Origin: Micromonospora narathiwatensis
GTDB taxonomy: Bacteria > Actinomycetota > Actinomycetes > Mycobacteriales > Micromonosporaceae
NCBI RefSeq assembly: GCF_900089605.1
Contig: NZ_LT594324.1
Coordinates: 2,666,001-2,730,000, forward strand
Length of the DNA stretch: 64,000 bases
Direction: 5' to 3'
The notes under the pieces: generated by a model
The model's input: the letters and a program-made list of their open reading frames with translations, nothing else
What the model was told of the DNA's origin: nothing
Databases searched by the model: none
Part shown: piece by piece, positions 16,670 through 27,912 of the stretch
How positions within the stretch are numbered: position 1 is the first letter of the stretch
How the letters are laid out: each line of letters begins with the position of its first letter
Translations under genes and position numbers: made by a program

Positions 16670-17775
16670 AGCGCGATGAGCTCCGTGGGGGTGGTGTTGA
16701 GCCGTTGCCCGCCGTCCGTCGTGCAGACGACGATGTCCTCGATCCGGGCACCGTGCCGCCCGGCGAGGTAGATCCCGGGTTCGACCGAGAAGGCCATGCC
16801 GGCCTCGAGGGGCCGGGGGTTGCCGGCCACGACGTACGGCTCCTCGTGGGTGTCGAGGCCGATGCCGTGGCCGGTGCGGTGCAGGAAGGCGTCACCGTAG
16901 CCGGCGGCGGTGATGACGTCGCGGGCCGCCGCGTCGACCGCCTCGGCGGTGACCCCGGGCCGGACCGCCGCCACCGCCGCCCGCTGGGCCTCGTACAGAA
17001 CCGTGTAGTAGTCGGTGAACTCGGCCGGGGCGGGGCCGCCGGCGACGTAGGTGCGGGTGCAGTCGGAGCGGTAGCCCGACGGCATGGTGCCGCCGATGTC
17101 GACCACGACGGGCTCGCCGGCACGGATCGGCCGGTCGGACGTGCCGTGGTGCGGGCTGGCCCCGTGCGGCCCGGCGGCGACGATGACGAAGTCGACGGTG
17201 ACGTGGCCGGCCGCCCGGATGGCGGCGGCGATGTCGGCGGCCACCTCGGCCTCGGTCCGGCCCGGACGCAGCCACTCCCCCATCCGCCGGTGCACCGCGT
17301 CGATCGCGGCGCCCGCCTCGGCGAGGGCGGCCACCTCGGCGGGCGACTTGCGGATCCGCAGCTCGCGCAGCACCTCGGCGGCGAGGCGCTGGGTGGCGTC
17401 GGGCAGCGCGGCGCGCAGGGCGAGGACCTGCTCGGCCCACATCCGGTCGGCCAGCCCGACGGCGGCCACCGGGCCGGGCAGCGCCGCCCGGACCAGCGGG
17501 TACGGGTCGGTGCCGTCGGCGTGGTCGACGATGCGTACGCCGGCGGCCGGGGCGGCTTCCGCCGCGGGACGCTCCAGGACCGGCACGATCAGGGTGGGTT
17601 CGCCCTCGGCGGGCAGCACCAGGCAGGTCAGCCGCTCCCCGGCGTGCGCGTCGTAGCCGGTCAGGTAGCGCAGGTCGGAGCCGGGGGTGAGCAGCAGCGC
17701 GTCCAGGCCAGCGGCGGCGGTTGCGCGCCGCGCGGCGGCCAGCCGCTCGGCCGGGTACAGCTCGTTGGTTCCCAC
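16666..17775 (-). CDS. M24 family metallopeptidase (Xaa-Pro aminopeptidase-like)
   Basis: 369-residue creatinase/aminopeptidase-P-type protein. The N-terminal creatinase domain (residues 1-130, LLLTPGSDLRYLTGYDAHAG) is followed by a pita-bread catalytic domain. The metal ligands can be followed: Asp in PVVVDIGGTMPSGY, Asp in YRSDCTRTY, His in HRTGHGIGLDTHEEPY, Glu in AFSVEPGIYL and Glu in HGARIEDIVV. It probably hydrolyses Xaa-Pro di- or oligopeptides with two Mn or Co ions. It heads a two-gene operon with the acyl-CoA dehydrogenase, a pairing without an obvious pathway link. Confidence 0.92.
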   Translation of the reverse strand: MGTNELYPAERLAAARRATAAAGLDALLLTPGSDLRYLTGYDAHAGERLTCLVLPAEGEPTLIVPVLERPAAEAAPAAGVRIVDHADGTDPYPLVRAALPGPVAAVGLADRMWAEQVLALRAALPDATQRLAAEVLRELRIRKSPAEVAALAEAGAAIDAVHRRMGEWLRPGRTEAEVAADIAAAIRAAGHVTVDFVIVAAGPHGASPHHGTSDRPIRAGEPVVVDIGGTMPSGYRSDCTRTYVAGGPAPAEFTDYYTVLYEAQRAAVAAVRPGVTAEAVDAAARDVITAAGYGDAFLHRTGHGIGLDTHEEPYVVAGNPRPLEAGMAFSVEPGIYLAGRHGARIEDIVVCTTDGGQRLNTTPTELIAL

Positions 17776-17816
17776 CCCCTGAGCTTAACGGTCGTTTGGG
17801 GAACCGTGGGGGGCGG

Positions 17817-18596
17817 TCACACGTCCCGGCGGCGCACCGCGACATACCCGGCGAGCAGCGCCGCCGCAGTCCACAGCGCCATGATCCCCACCCCGGTCCA
17901 CGGGCCGTAGGGGCGGGCGAATCGCGGGTCGTCCGCCGGCCCGACGATGTGCATGATCACCATTCCGGCCTGGTCCGGCAGGTACTGCGCGACGGTCTTC
18001 ACCCTCGGCACGTTGCCCAGCCCCTGCGAGCCGAGAAACAGCAGCGGAAGCAGGACGCCCAGGGCGGGGATCGCGCTCCGCGCGAGCGCCGCCAGCCCGG
18101 TCGCGAACAGGTAGATGAGCGTCAGGTAGAGGCAGGCGCCGGCCACCGCGACGGGCACCCCGGCCGCGCCGAGGGAGGTGCCGTGCGGGCCGAGGCCGGC
18201 CTGCGCGGCGGCGAAGGTGGCGAGCACGGTCACCACGGCGACCGCTCCGGCCAGCAGCGCTCCGGTGAGCACCTTGGCGGCGTAGAACCGCCCGCGCCGA
18301 GGCACCGCGGCGAGGGACACCCGGATCGTCCCCGTGGAGTGCTCGCCGGTGACCACGAGGACCGCGAGCACCACCAGCGCGAGCTGGCCGACGGTGAGGC
18401 TGTAGAACGAGGCGAAGAGCGGGTCGAAACGGTCCCGCTGCTCCGGTGGCAGCTCCGCGAAACCGGTCCGGAAGTTGCGCCCGAACAGGTATCCGAGGCC
18501 GACGCTGAGCGCGACCGTCAACGACAGGCACCAGACCGTCGACCGTACCGAGCGGATCTTGGTCCACTCGGCGGAGAGCAGCGCGGTCATCACCAT
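17817..18596 (-). CDS. ABC-2 type transporter permease
   Basis: 259-residue membrane protein with about six helices. The first cytoplasmic stretch (LSAEWTKIRSVRSTVWCL) and block VVTGEHSTGTIRVSLAAVPRRGRFYAAK are typical for actinomycete ABC-2 permeases. It pairs with the upstream ATPase gene, overlapping it by 7 nt if the ATG at 18596 is used; an ATG at 18590 is equally possible. The pair is divergent from a two-component system, the usual arrangement for exporters of antibiotics or lipids. Confidence 0.9.
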   Translation of the reverse strand: MVMTALLSAEWTKIRSVRSTVWCLSLTVALSVGLGYLFGRNFRTGFAELPPEQRDRFDPLFASFYSLTVGQLALVVLAVLVVTGEHSTGTIRVSLAAVPRRGRFYAAKVLTGALLAGAVAVVTVLATFAAAQAGLGPHGTSLGAAGVPVAVAGACLYLTLIYLFATGLAALARSAIPALGVLLPLLFLGSQGLGNVPRVKTVAQYLPDQAGMVIMHIVGPADDPRFARPYGPWTGVGIMALWTAAALLAGYVAVRRRDV

Positions 18597-19321
18597 CCAC
18601 CCCCCGCCCGGTGCTCGGCCGCGCCGTCGGTCAGCCGCAGGTACGCCTCCTCCAGCGACGCCGAACCGGCGCCCGTGACGAGTTCACCGACCGTCGTGTC
18701 GGCGAGCAGCCGGCCCCGGCCGATGACGATCAGCCGGTCGGCGGTCAGCTCCACCTCACTCATCAGATGGCTCGAGACCAGGACCGTCCGGCCCTCGGCG
18801 GCCAGTGACCGCATCAGCTCCCGGATCCATCGCACGCCCTGCGGGTCCAGGCCGTTCACCGGCTCGTCGAGGATCAGGACGCCGGGATCCCCGAGCAGCG
18901 CCGCCGCGATGCCCAACCGCTGCCGCATGCCGAGCGAGAAGCCGCCGACCCGGCCGCGGGCCACCCCGGCCAGGCCGACCCGCTCCAGCAACGACGACGT
19001 ACGGGCGGGCCCGATGCCGTTGGTCCTCGCCAGCCACCGCAGGTGGTCGACCGCCGACCGGCCCGGGTGCACGGCGTTCGCGTCGAGCAGGGCGCCCACC
19101 TCGCGCAGCGGGTGATGCAGCGACGCGTACGCCCGGCCGCCCACCAGCGCCTCGCCGGCGCTCGGCGCGGCCAGCCCGAGCAGCACCCGCACGGTGGTGG
19201 TCTTGCCGGCGCCGTTCGGGCCGAGGAAGCCGGTGACGACACCGGGTCTGACGGTGAAGGAGAGCCCGTCGACGGCCACGCCGTGCCGGTACCTCTTGGT
19301 CAGCTCGTTGACTTCGATCAC
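18590..19321 (-). CDS. ABC transporter ATP-binding protein (ABC-2 exporter)
   Basis: 243-residue ATPase with Walker A GPNGAGKTTT, signature FSLGMRQRLGIA, Walker B LILDEPVNGLDPQG and H-loop VSSHLMSEV. These features are of the DRR/BcrA drug-exporter type. I chose the GTG at 19321 (VIEVNELTKRY), which has AGGGTGG about 8 nt upstream; a GTG at 19330 would add three residues. The downstream permease overlaps it. The substrate is unknown. Confidence 0.92.
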   Translation of the reverse strand: MIEVNELTKRYRHGVAVDGLSFTVRPGVVTGFLGPNGAGKTTTVRVLLGLAAPSAGEALVGGRAYASLHHPLREVGALLDANAVHPGRSAVDHLRWLARTNGIGPARTSSLLERVGLAGVARGRVGGFSLGMRQRLGIAAALLGDPGVLILDEPVNGLDPQGVRWIRELMRSLAAEGRTVLVSSHLMSEVELTADRLIVIGRGRLLADTTVGELVTGAGSASLEEAYLRLTDGAAEHRAGGGW

Positions 19322-19423
19322 GGCGGCCACCCTGCCCGAGGGCGGACGCCGGGCGCATCGGAGCACGGGATGACCTACCCAGGGGGGAGGCACCGGCCGG
19401 CACCCGCCGATACCGTTCGCGGG

Positions 19424-20551
19424 GTGGATCGGAGCAGACGGCTCGGCCGCCGCCAGTTGATCGCGCTCGACGGCCTGGCCGCGATCGGATACCTGCTGCT
19501 GTTCGCGTCGTCCGCCGTCGTACGCGCCGACGTGCCGGCCTGGCTCTCGATGCCGCTCATGGCCGCGGTCGGGGCGCCGGTGGCGGTACGCCGACGCTGG
19601 CCGGGACCGGTGTTCCTGGTCGTGTTCGCCGCCTCGGTCGCGGCGGCGGCGGCAGGTGTGCTGGCGGATCCGTTCGTCGCCGCCGCGTTCGCGCTGTACC
19701 CGCTCGCGTGCGACGGCCGGCGCGCCTGGGTGCCCGCCCCGGTGGCCGGTACGGTGGCCGCGGTCGTGCTCGTCGGCGGCTCGGTGGCCGGCACCCCGTA
19801 CCAGTCGTGGCACCGGCTCGGCGTCGTCGTGCTCGGCGCCGGCCTCCTGGCCGGGGCGTGGACCGTCGGCCGGGTCGTACGCGCGCGCCGCGCCGACGCC
19901 GCCCGCTCCGCCGCCGAGTTGGCCGGCCGCGCGGTCGCCGAGGAGCGCCTGCGCATCGCCCGGGAACTGCACGACGTGGTCGCGCACAGCATGAGCCTGA
20001 TCGCGGTCAAGGCCGGCACGGCCAACCACGTCCTGGCGGTACGCCCCGACGAGGCGCAGAACGCGCTGCGGGTGATCGAGTCGACGAGCCGGGGCGCGCT
20101 CGCCGAGATGCGTCACCTGCTCGGCGTGTTGCGCTCCGACGCGGACGGCGCCGCGCTGGCCCCGACCCCCGGGCTGGCCGGGCTGCCCACGCTGGCCGAG
20201 CGGGCCGAGCAGGCCGGCGTGCCGGTCGAGCTCGACGTGCGGGACGTGGACGAGCTGCCCGAGGGTGTGGCGCTGTCGGTGTACCGGATCGTGCAGGAGG
20301 CGCTGACGAACGTGGTCCGCCACGCGGGGCCGGCCCGCTGCCGGGTGTCGGTGGCGGCCGGGCGGGGCGAGGTCCGCGTCGAGGTGACCGACGACGGGCC
20401 CGGGTCGCGGGTGCCGTCGCCCGACCGGCCCGCCGGGCACGGGCTGATCGGCATGCGGGAGCGGGTCCTGATGTACGGCGGCTCGTTCCACGCCGGGCCC
20501 CGGCCGGAGGGCGGGTTCAGCGTGTCCGCGCGCCTACCCTGTGAGCCGTGA
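19424..20551 (+). CDS. Sensor histidine kinase (DUF/HisKA_3 type)
   Basis: 375-residue kinase. An N-terminal membrane region of four or five helices (about residues 10-145) is followed by HisKA_3 with RIARELHDVVAHSMSLIAV (phospho-acceptor His183). The ATPase domain follows (IVQEALTNVVRHAG, VEVTDDGPG, GHGLIGMRERV). The GTG at 19424 lies 7 nt after TACCGT (19411-19416), consistent with a leaderless transcript. An ATG at 19370 is an alternative that adds 18 residues. The stop overlaps the response-regulator start by 4 nt, and the pair is divergent from the ABC-2 exporter. Confidence 0.88.
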   Translation: MDRSRRLGRRQLIALDGLAAIGYLLLFASSAVVRADVPAWLSMPLMAAVGAPVAVRRRWPGPVFLVVFAASVAAAAAGVLADPFVAAAFALYPLACDGRRAWVPAPVAGTVAAVVLVGGSVAGTPYQSWHRLGVVVLGAGLLAGAWTVGRVVRARRADAARSAAELAGRAVAEERLRIARELHDVVAHSMSLIAVKAGTANHVLAVRPDEAQNALRVIESTSRGALAEMRHLLGVLRSDADGAALAPTPGLAGLPTLAERAEQAGVPVELDVRDVDELPEGVALSVYRIVQEALTNVVRHAGPARCRVSVAAGRGEVRVEVTDDGPGSRVPSPDRPAGHGLIGMRERVLMYGGSFHAGPRPEGGFSVSARLPCEP

Positions 20552-21222
20552 CCGATCCGATCCGGGTGCTCATCGCCGACGACCAGGCCCTGGTGCGGGG
20601 CAGCTTCCGCCTGCTCGTGGACACCGCGCCCGGGCTCACCTCGGTCGGCGAGGCGGGCACCGGCGGCGAGGCGGTCGCGCTCGCCCACGCCGCCCGGCCC
20701 GACGTGGTCCTCATGGACATCCGGATGCCCGAGATGGACGGCATCGAGGCGACCCGGCGGATCTGCGCGGGGTCCGCCCCGGGCCCGCGGGTGCTCGTGC
20801 TGACCACGTTCGACCTCGACGAGTACGTGTACGCGGCGTTGCGCGCGGGCGCGAGCGGCTTCCTGCTCAAGGACACGCCGCCGGCTGACCTGCTGGGCGG
20901 CATCCGGGTCGTCGCGGCGGGCGACGGGCTGCTCGCGCCGACCGTGACCCGGCGGCTGATCGCCGAGTTCGCCCGGCGTACGCCCCCGGCCCGTCCGGTC
21001 GCGGGCGACCTCGACCGGATCACCGACCGGGAGCGGGAGGTGCTCACCCTCGTCGCCCGCGGCCTGTCCAACCCGGAGATCGCCGGGCACCTGCACCTCA
21101 GCCCGGCCACCGTCAAGACCCACATCGGGCACCTGCTCGCCAAGCTGAACGCCCGGGACCGGGCCCAGCTCGTCATCGCGGCGTACGAGTCGGGCCTGGT
21201 GACACCGGCGCGCCACCTTTGA
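20548..21222 (+). CDS. LuxR/NarL-family response regulator
   Basis: 224-residue response regulator coupled to the kinase by a GTGA overlap. The receiver domain starts VLIADDQALVRGSF; Asp57 in VVLMDIRMPEMDG is the phosphorylation site, and Lys in FLLKDTPPADL is conserved. The C-terminal LuxR domain reads LTDRE-type ITDREREVLTLVARGLSN with recognition helix region SPATVKTHIGHLLAKL. It probably regulates the divergent ABC-2 exporter. The last codons contain the -35 of the next operon promoter. Confidence 0.95.
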   Translation: MTDPIRVLIADDQALVRGSFRLLVDTAPGLTSVGEAGTGGEAVALAHAARPDVVLMDIRMPEMDGIEATRRICAGSAPGPRVLVLTTFDLDEYVYAALRAGASGFLLKDTPPADLLGGIRVVAAGDGLLAPTVTRRLIAEFARRTPPARPVAGDLDRITDREREVLTLVARGLSNPEIAGHLHLSPATVKTHIGHLLAKLNARDRAQLVIAAYESGLVTPARHL

Positions 21223-21248
21223 CATGCAAGCGGGAGCTTGCCTAACCT
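21219..21248 (+). promoter_or_regulatory. Promoter with embedded palindromic operator for the PhnB/ArsR/VOC operon
   Basis: TTGACA (21219-21224) and TAACCT (21243-21248) are separated by 18 nt. The spacer contains a perfect inverted repeat, GCAAGC-GGGA-GCTTGC (21226-21241). A dimeric helix-turn-helix protein bound there would block RNA polymerase. The ArsR-family repressor encoded second in the operon is the obvious candidate, giving autoregulation. The -35 overlaps the end of the response-regulator gene. Confidence 0.75.
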
Positions 21249-21296
21249 GTCGTGCAGGCGCCGGCGTCAGGCCGGCCGAAGCCGGGAGCCGAGGCG

Positions 21297-21698
21297 ATGA
21301 CCGACACGGACACCACGCTCACCCCGTTCCTGATGTTCGAAGGGGCCGCCGCCGAGGCCATGAACTTCTACGTCTCGCTGTTCGACGACGGCGAGATCCT
21401 CTCCGTCACCCGGCGGGAGAGCGACGAACCCGGCGCCGGCACCGTGCACCTCGCCGAGTTCCGGGTGGCCGGGCAGCGAGTGTTGTGCAGTGACAGCCAC
21501 GTGCGCCACGCCTTCACGTTCACCCCCTCGCTGTCGCTGTTCGTGCGCTGCCGGGACCAGGCCGAGCTCATCCGCCTGCACCGGGCGCTCGCCGAGGGCG
21601 GAACGGAACTCATGCCGCTCGGCGACTACGGCTTCAGCACCCGGTTCGCCTGGGTGAACGACCGCTTTGGAGTGTCCTGGCAGCTCAACCTGCCGTGA
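21297..21698 (+). CDS. PhnB-like VOC family protein
   Basis: 133-residue glyoxalase/VOC-fold protein of the PhnB/3-demethylubiquinone methyltransferase-like group (TLTPFLMFEGAAAEAMNFY, FGVSWQLN). Function is unknown; such proteins bind small hydrophobic or electrophilic compounds. The ATG at 21297 is preceded by a GAG-containing site. An upstream GTG frame from 21252 would overlap the promoter region. It is the first gene of a three-gene operon with an ArsR repressor and a second VOC protein, all with 4-nt overlaps. Confidence 0.88.
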   Translation: MTDTDTTLTPFLMFEGAAAEAMNFYVSLFDDGEILSVTRRESDEPGAGTVHLAEFRVAGQRVLCSDSHVRHAFTFTPSLSLFVRCRDQAELIRLHRALAEGGTELMPLGDYGFSTRFAWVNDRFGVSWQLNLP

Positions 21699-21976
21699 CC
21701 GACGTCTTCGCCGCGATCGCCGACCCCACCCGCCGGGCAATCCTCGACGAACTGGCCGAGCGGGACGGCCAGACCCTCTTCGAGATCTGCGCGCGGCTGA
21801 CGACCAGGCACGGCATCGGATCCTCCCGCCAGGCGATCTCGCAGCACCTCGACACGCTCGCGGAAGCCGGGCTCGTGCGCTTCGCGCGTAGCGGCCGTTA
21901 CAAGTTCCACCACGCCGACTTCGGGCCCCTGCGCGCGGTCGTCGATCGGTGGCCGATCCCTGAGGAGGGACCTTGA
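21695..21976 (+). CDS. ArsR-family helix-turn-helix repressor
   Basis: 93-residue winged-helix protein. FAAIADPTRRAILDELAERDG and SSRQAISQHLDTLAEAGLVRF are the standard ArsR recognition elements. No metal-binding Cys pair is visible, so it belongs to the non-metal, PadR-like or SdpR-like group often paired with VOC or AHSA1 proteins. The GTG overlaps the preceding stop (GTGA). It likely binds the palindrome inside the operon promoter at 21226-21241. Confidence 0.9.
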   Translation: MTDVFAAIADPTRRAILDELAERDGQTLFEICARLTTRHGIGSSRQAISQHLDTLAEAGLVRFARSGRYKFHHADFGPLRAVVDRWPIPEEGP

Positions 21977-22362
21977 TCCGCGTCAACCTGGCCAGCGTCT
22001 TCGTCGACGACCAGGAGAAGGCGCTCGCCTTCTACACGGAGGTGCTGGGCTTCGAGAAGAAGACCGAGATCCCGCTCGGCGAACACCGCTGGCTCACGGT
22101 CGTCTCGCCCGCCGATCCCGACGGGGTCGAGCTGGTGCTCGAACCCGCCGGCCATCCGGCGGTCGGCCCGTTCCGGCAGGCGCTCGTCGCCGACGGCATC
22201 CCGTTCACGTCGTTCGCCGTCGACGACGTGCGCGCCGAGTTCGACCGGCTGCGGACCCTCGGCGTCGAGTTCACCCAACCGCCGGTGGCGATGGGCGGCG
22301 TGACGACCGCGGTGCTCGACGACACCTGCGGGAACCTGATCCAGTTGGCCAGCGCCTCCTGA
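21973..22362 (+). CDS. VOC family protein (glyoxalase-like)
   Basis: 129-residue glyoxalase/bleomycin-resistance fold protein (INLASVFVDDQ-like start, YTEVLGFEKKTEIPLG, TTAVLDDTCGNLIQL). Metal-ligand-like His and Glu positions are present (GEHRW, VELVLEP). The TTG start at 21973 overlaps the ArsR stop codon and follows GAGGAGG closely, which supports it despite the rare codon. The substrate is unknown; with the PhnB-like protein it may handle a reactive small molecule sensed by the ArsR protein. Confidence 0.88.
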   Translation: MIRVNLASVFVDDQEKALAFYTEVLGFEKKTEIPLGEHRWLTVVSPADPDGVELVLEPAGHPAVGPFRQALVADGIPFTSFAVDDVRAEFDRLRTLGVEFTQPPVAMGGVTTAVLDDTCGNLIQLASAS

Positions 22363-22409
22363 CCCCGCCCGGGGCCCTGGCTTCCCGACCGTTGCGCGGC
22401 CCGGCCACG

Positions 22410-22799
22410 ATGGAACGCGTGATCCGTTTCATCTTGAACCTGTTGTGGCTCGTCTTCGGTGGCGGCCTCGTCCTCGCCCTGGGCTACGGGCTGGCCGCGC
22501 TGATCTGCTTCGTACTGGTGATCACCATCCCGTTCGGCGTGGCCTCGCTCCGCCTCGCCTCCTACGCGCTCTGGCCGTTCGGCCGCACCCTCGTCCCGAA
22601 GCCGGGCGCCGGGATCGCCTCCGGCGTCGCGAACCTGCTGTGGGTGCTGCTGGCCGGCTGGTGGCTCGCGCTGTCCCACATCCTCGCCGGCGTCGCCCTC
22701 TGCGTCACCGTCATCGGCATCCCGTTCGGGGTGGCGAACTTCAAGCTCGTGCCGGCGGCGCTCTGGCCGCTCGGCCAGGAGGTCGTCGAAACCCCCTGA
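22410..22799 (+). CDS. YccF domain-containing membrane protein
   Basis: 129-residue protein made of two copies of the YccF domain (LVITIPFGVASLRLASYALWPFG and VTVIGIPFGVANFKLVPAALWPLG), each next to hydrophobic helices. The duplicated IPFG...LWPFG pattern is diagnostic. The function of YccF is unknown; it is an inner-membrane protein. I chose the ATG at 22410. A terminator hairpin follows 16 nt after the stop codon. Confidence 0.92.
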   Translation: MERVIRFILNLLWLVFGGGLVLALGYGLAALICFVLVITIPFGVASLRLASYALWPFGRTLVPKPGAGIASGVANLLWVLLAGWWLALSHILAGVALCVTVIGIPFGVANFKLVPAALWPLGQEVVETP

Positions 22800-22815
22800 G
22801 ACGTCTCAGCCGTAC

Positions 22816-22841
22816 GCGTGCCGGCCACCTGGCCGGCACGC
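22816..22841 (+). terminator. Terminator after the YccF gene
   Basis: A perfect 12-bp inverted repeat (GCGTGCCGGCCA with TGGCCGGCACGC) has a 2-nt centre, which would form a hairpin with a 4-nt loop after opening one pair. Confidence 0.75.
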
Positions 22842-22987
22842 GCCATATCCCCCGCACCTGTTGACGATGGCCCTCGGTGCTGGCCCGACCGACCGAGGTC
22901 ACACCCCGTCAGGGCATCCTAGGAGGCTGGGCCAACGGCCTGCCGGCCGGATAACCCGAACCCGGCTCGCGTTCGCCCCATCGTCGC

Positions 22988-23003
22988 TACGGTCAGAGCA
23001 ATG
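22988..23003 (+). promoter_or_regulatory. Leaderless promoter -10 for the FkbM methyltransferase gene
   Basis: TACGGT (22988-22993) ends exactly 7 nt before the ATG at 23001, the spacing expected when transcription starts at the A of the start codon. No Shine-Dalgarno sequence is present. No clear -35 is seen, which is common for actinomycete TAnnnT promoters. Confidence 0.55.
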
Positions 23004-23774
23004 GGCGGCCAGGACGGGGTGATCGAGACGCTCAAGGCTGATCCGGCCATGTCTGACCTGCGCCGGTCCCTGGAGTCGTACTACGGTGACCCGGGCCGCG
23101 AGGCGGCGATGGACGCCTTCTACGCGGGCTTCGTCCGCCCCGGGAACCTGGTCTTCGACGTCGGCGCGCACGTCGGCGACCGGCTCGGCAGCTTCCGTCG
23201 CCTCGGCGCCCGCGTGGTGGCCGTCGAACCGCAGCCGCTCTGCGTCCGGGCGCTGCGCGCGCTGTACGCCGGCGACGAGCGGGTCACGGTGATCGAGGCG
23301 GCCTGCGGAGCCCGGCCCGGCCGGGTCCGGCTGCACGTCAACTCCGCCAACCCCACGGTCTCCACCGCGTCCGCGCGCTTCGTCCGGTCGGCGGCCGGCG
23401 CCGACGGCTGGCAGGACGAGACCTGGGACGCCGAGATCGAGGTCGTCGGCACCACGCTCGACGCCCTCATCGCCGCGCACGGCGTACCGGACTTCGTGAA
23501 GATCGACGTGGAAGGATTCGAGGACGCCGTGCTGGCCGGGTTGAGCAGCCCGCCGCCGGCCCTGTCGTTCGAGTTCACCACCATCGCGCGCCGGCTCGCC
23601 CCGCGCTGCCTGGACCGGGTCACCGCGCTCGGCCTCACCCGGTTCAACGTCGCGCTCGGCGACGAGATGGCGCTCGCCCTGCCGGGCTGGGCGAGCGCGG
23701 CCGAGGTGGCGGCGTACCTGCGCGCCCTGCCGCACGAGGCCAACTCCGGCGACGTCTACTGCCGGCCGGCCTGA
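23001..23774 (+). CDS. FkbM family methyltransferase
   Basis: 257-residue SAM-dependent methyltransferase. Motif I is NLVFDVGAHVGDRLGSF, followed by acidic VVAVEPQPLCVRAL and the FkbM-specific block PDFVKIDVEGFEDAVLAGL. Members O-methylate sugars or polyketides or methylate RNA-cap-like substrates; the target here is unknown. The gene stands alone between a terminator and the LacI regulator, and appears to be transcribed from its own leaderless promoter. Confidence 0.92.
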   Translation: MGGQDGVIETLKADPAMSDLRRSLESYYGDPGREAAMDAFYAGFVRPGNLVFDVGAHVGDRLGSFRRLGARVVAVEPQPLCVRALRALYAGDERVTVIEAACGARPGRVRLHVNSANPTVSTASARFVRSAAGADGWQDETWDAEIEVVGTTLDALIAAHGVPDFVKIDVEGFEDAVLAGLSSPPPALSFEFTTIARRLAPRCLDRVTALGLTRFNVALGDEMALALPGWASAAEVAAYLRALPHEANSGDVYCRPA

Positions 23775-23819
23775 TCGGCGGGCGGGCGCCGGCACTCCCC
23801 CCGCCCGCGGGAGGGTGTG

Positions 23820-23833
23820 TGGCAGCGCTTTTT
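23820..23833. promoter_or_regulatory. LacI-type operator-like site (CebR-like half match)
   Basis: TGGCAGCGCTTTTT keeps the left half and centre of the actinomycete CebR-type operator (TGGnAGCGCT...) but has a degenerate right half. It lies in an AT-rich patch about 140 nt upstream of the LacI-family regulator start. Confidence 0.35.
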
Positions 23834-23920
23834 TAATGATTTGAACTTAGCCATGATTCGTTACCTGGCCGTTATTGACGTGACCGCCGCCGCTTCGATT
23901 GACTGCGATGGAACCGCTTC

Positions 23921-23934
23921 CGCAACCGGTTCCG
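23921..23934. promoter_or_regulatory. LacI-type operator-like pseudo-palindrome
   Basis: CGCAACC/GGTTCCG is a 14-bp pseudo-palindrome centred on CG with a single mismatch and an internal perfect AACCGGTT. That is the general shape of LacI/GalR operators. It falls between two possible starts of the LacI-family gene (23908 and 23971), so it would act as an autoregulatory site if the downstream start is real. Confidence 0.45.
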
Positions 23935-23970
23935 AACCAACCGCCCGTCCCTGCCACCCGGGAGCGCCCC

Positions 23971-24972
23971 GTGCCGATCACCATCGCCGACGTCGCCACC
24001 CGGGCGGGGGTGAGCAAGACGACGGTCTCCCGGGTGCTCAACGGCAAGGGCGAGGTGGACGTACGCACCGCCGACCGGGTCCGCGCCGTGATCAGCGACC
24101 TGGGATACGTGCCGAGCGCCCGCGCGGTCGGCCTGGCCCGGGGCCGCACCCGGGTGGTCGGCATGCTGGTGCCCGCGCTCACCTGGCCCTGGATGGGCGA
24201 GGTGTTGCAGGGCGCGGCCGACGTGGTCGAGGCCGAGGGGTACGGCCTGCTGCTGTTCACCTGCACCCGGGGCGACGAGTCGATGCGGCGGTTCGCCTCC
24301 CAGGTCTCCGCGAAGTCCTTCGACGGTCTGCTGGTGGTCGAGCCGGAGGGCACGTTGGACTACATCACCGCGCTGCACGAGCGGGGCCTGCCGGTCATCC
24401 TCATCGACGACCGGAGCCTCCAGCCGCGGTTCCCGTCGGTCCGGACCACCAACGAGTCCGGCGCGCGGGCCGCCGCGGCGCACCTGCTGGCGCTCGGTCG
24501 ACACCGTCCGCTGGTGGTGACCGGCATGCGCCGGTTCGGCTGCACCCGGGAACGGCTCGCCGGCTTCGCGGGCGGATACGCCGACGCCGGCCTGCCCATC
24601 GCACCCGCCCTCGTCGTGGAGGGCGATTTCACCTTCGAGTGCGGCCGTGCCGCGGTACAACGACTGCTCGCCGACGGCGTGCCGTTCGACGCCGTCTTCG
24701 CCCACAACGACCTCTCCGCGGCCGGCGCGCTCCAGGCGCTGCGCGACGCCGGCCGGCGCGTCCCGGACGACGTGGCGGTCGTCGGCTTCGACGACCTGCC
24801 GCTGGCCGGGCACACCCACCCGCCGCTGAGCTCGGTACGCCAGCCGCTGCGGGAGATGGGGGCGGCCGCGGCCCGCACCCTCATCTCCCACCTCGGCGGC
24901 ACTCCCCTGCCCGACACCCCGACCGTCATCCCGACCACGTTCACCGTGCGCGCCTCGACCGGCCGCACCTGA
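23971..24972 (+). CDS. LacI family transcriptional regulator
   Basis: 333-residue LacI/GalR regulator. The helix-turn-helix and hinge ([27 protein letters not shown] region, [17 protein letters not shown]) start at residue 3. A periplasmic-binding-like sensor domain follows ([59 protein letters not shown]). I chose the GTG at 23971, preceded by GGGAGCG, because it puts the DNA-binding domain at the N-terminus. An ATG at 23908 would add a Pro-rich 21-residue leader and cover an operator-like palindrome. It probably controls the downstream transporter and glycosidase genes. Confidence 0.88.
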   Translation: MPITIADVATRAGVSKTTVSRVLNGKGEVDVRTADRVRAVISDLGYVPSARAVGLARGRTRVVGMLVPALTWPWMGEVLQGAADVVEAEGYGLLLFTCTRGDESMRRFASQVSAKSFDGLLVVEPEGTLDYITALHERGLPVILIDDRSLQPRFPSVRTTNESGARAAAAHLLALGRHRPLVVTGMRRFGCTRERLAGFAGGYADAGLPIAPALVVEGDFTFECGRAAVQRLLADGVPFDAVFAHNDLSAAGALQALRDAGRRVPDDVAVVGFDDLPLAGHTHPPLSSVRQPLREMGAAAARTLISHLGGTPLPDTPTVIPTTFTVRASTGRT

Positions 24973-25085
24973 CCGCACCGCAAACCCCCACCGCCGGCCG
25001 ACACCCACGCCGACCGGTGGCGGTACCGCACACCCTCCACCCACCACCATCCGCTCCCCACGGCGGGAGCATCGAGGGAGACACC

Positions 25086-26759
<1,674 letters not shown>

Positions 26760-26768
26760 CCGGAGGGT

Positions 26769-26793
26769 CCGGGCGGCGCCACCCGCCGCCCGG
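26769..26793 (+). terminator. Intercistronic stem-loop after the binding-protein gene
   Basis: A 10-bp stem (CCGGGCGGCG with CGCCGCCCGG) and 5-nt loop start 10 nt after the stop codon and sit inside the transporter operon. Such elements often protect or attenuate transcripts so that the binding protein is made in excess. Confidence 0.55.
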
Positions 26794-26832
26794 GCCACCC
26801 GCTCCCACCCCTTCGAACGACAGGAACCCGGC

Positions 26833-27912
<1,080 letters not shown>

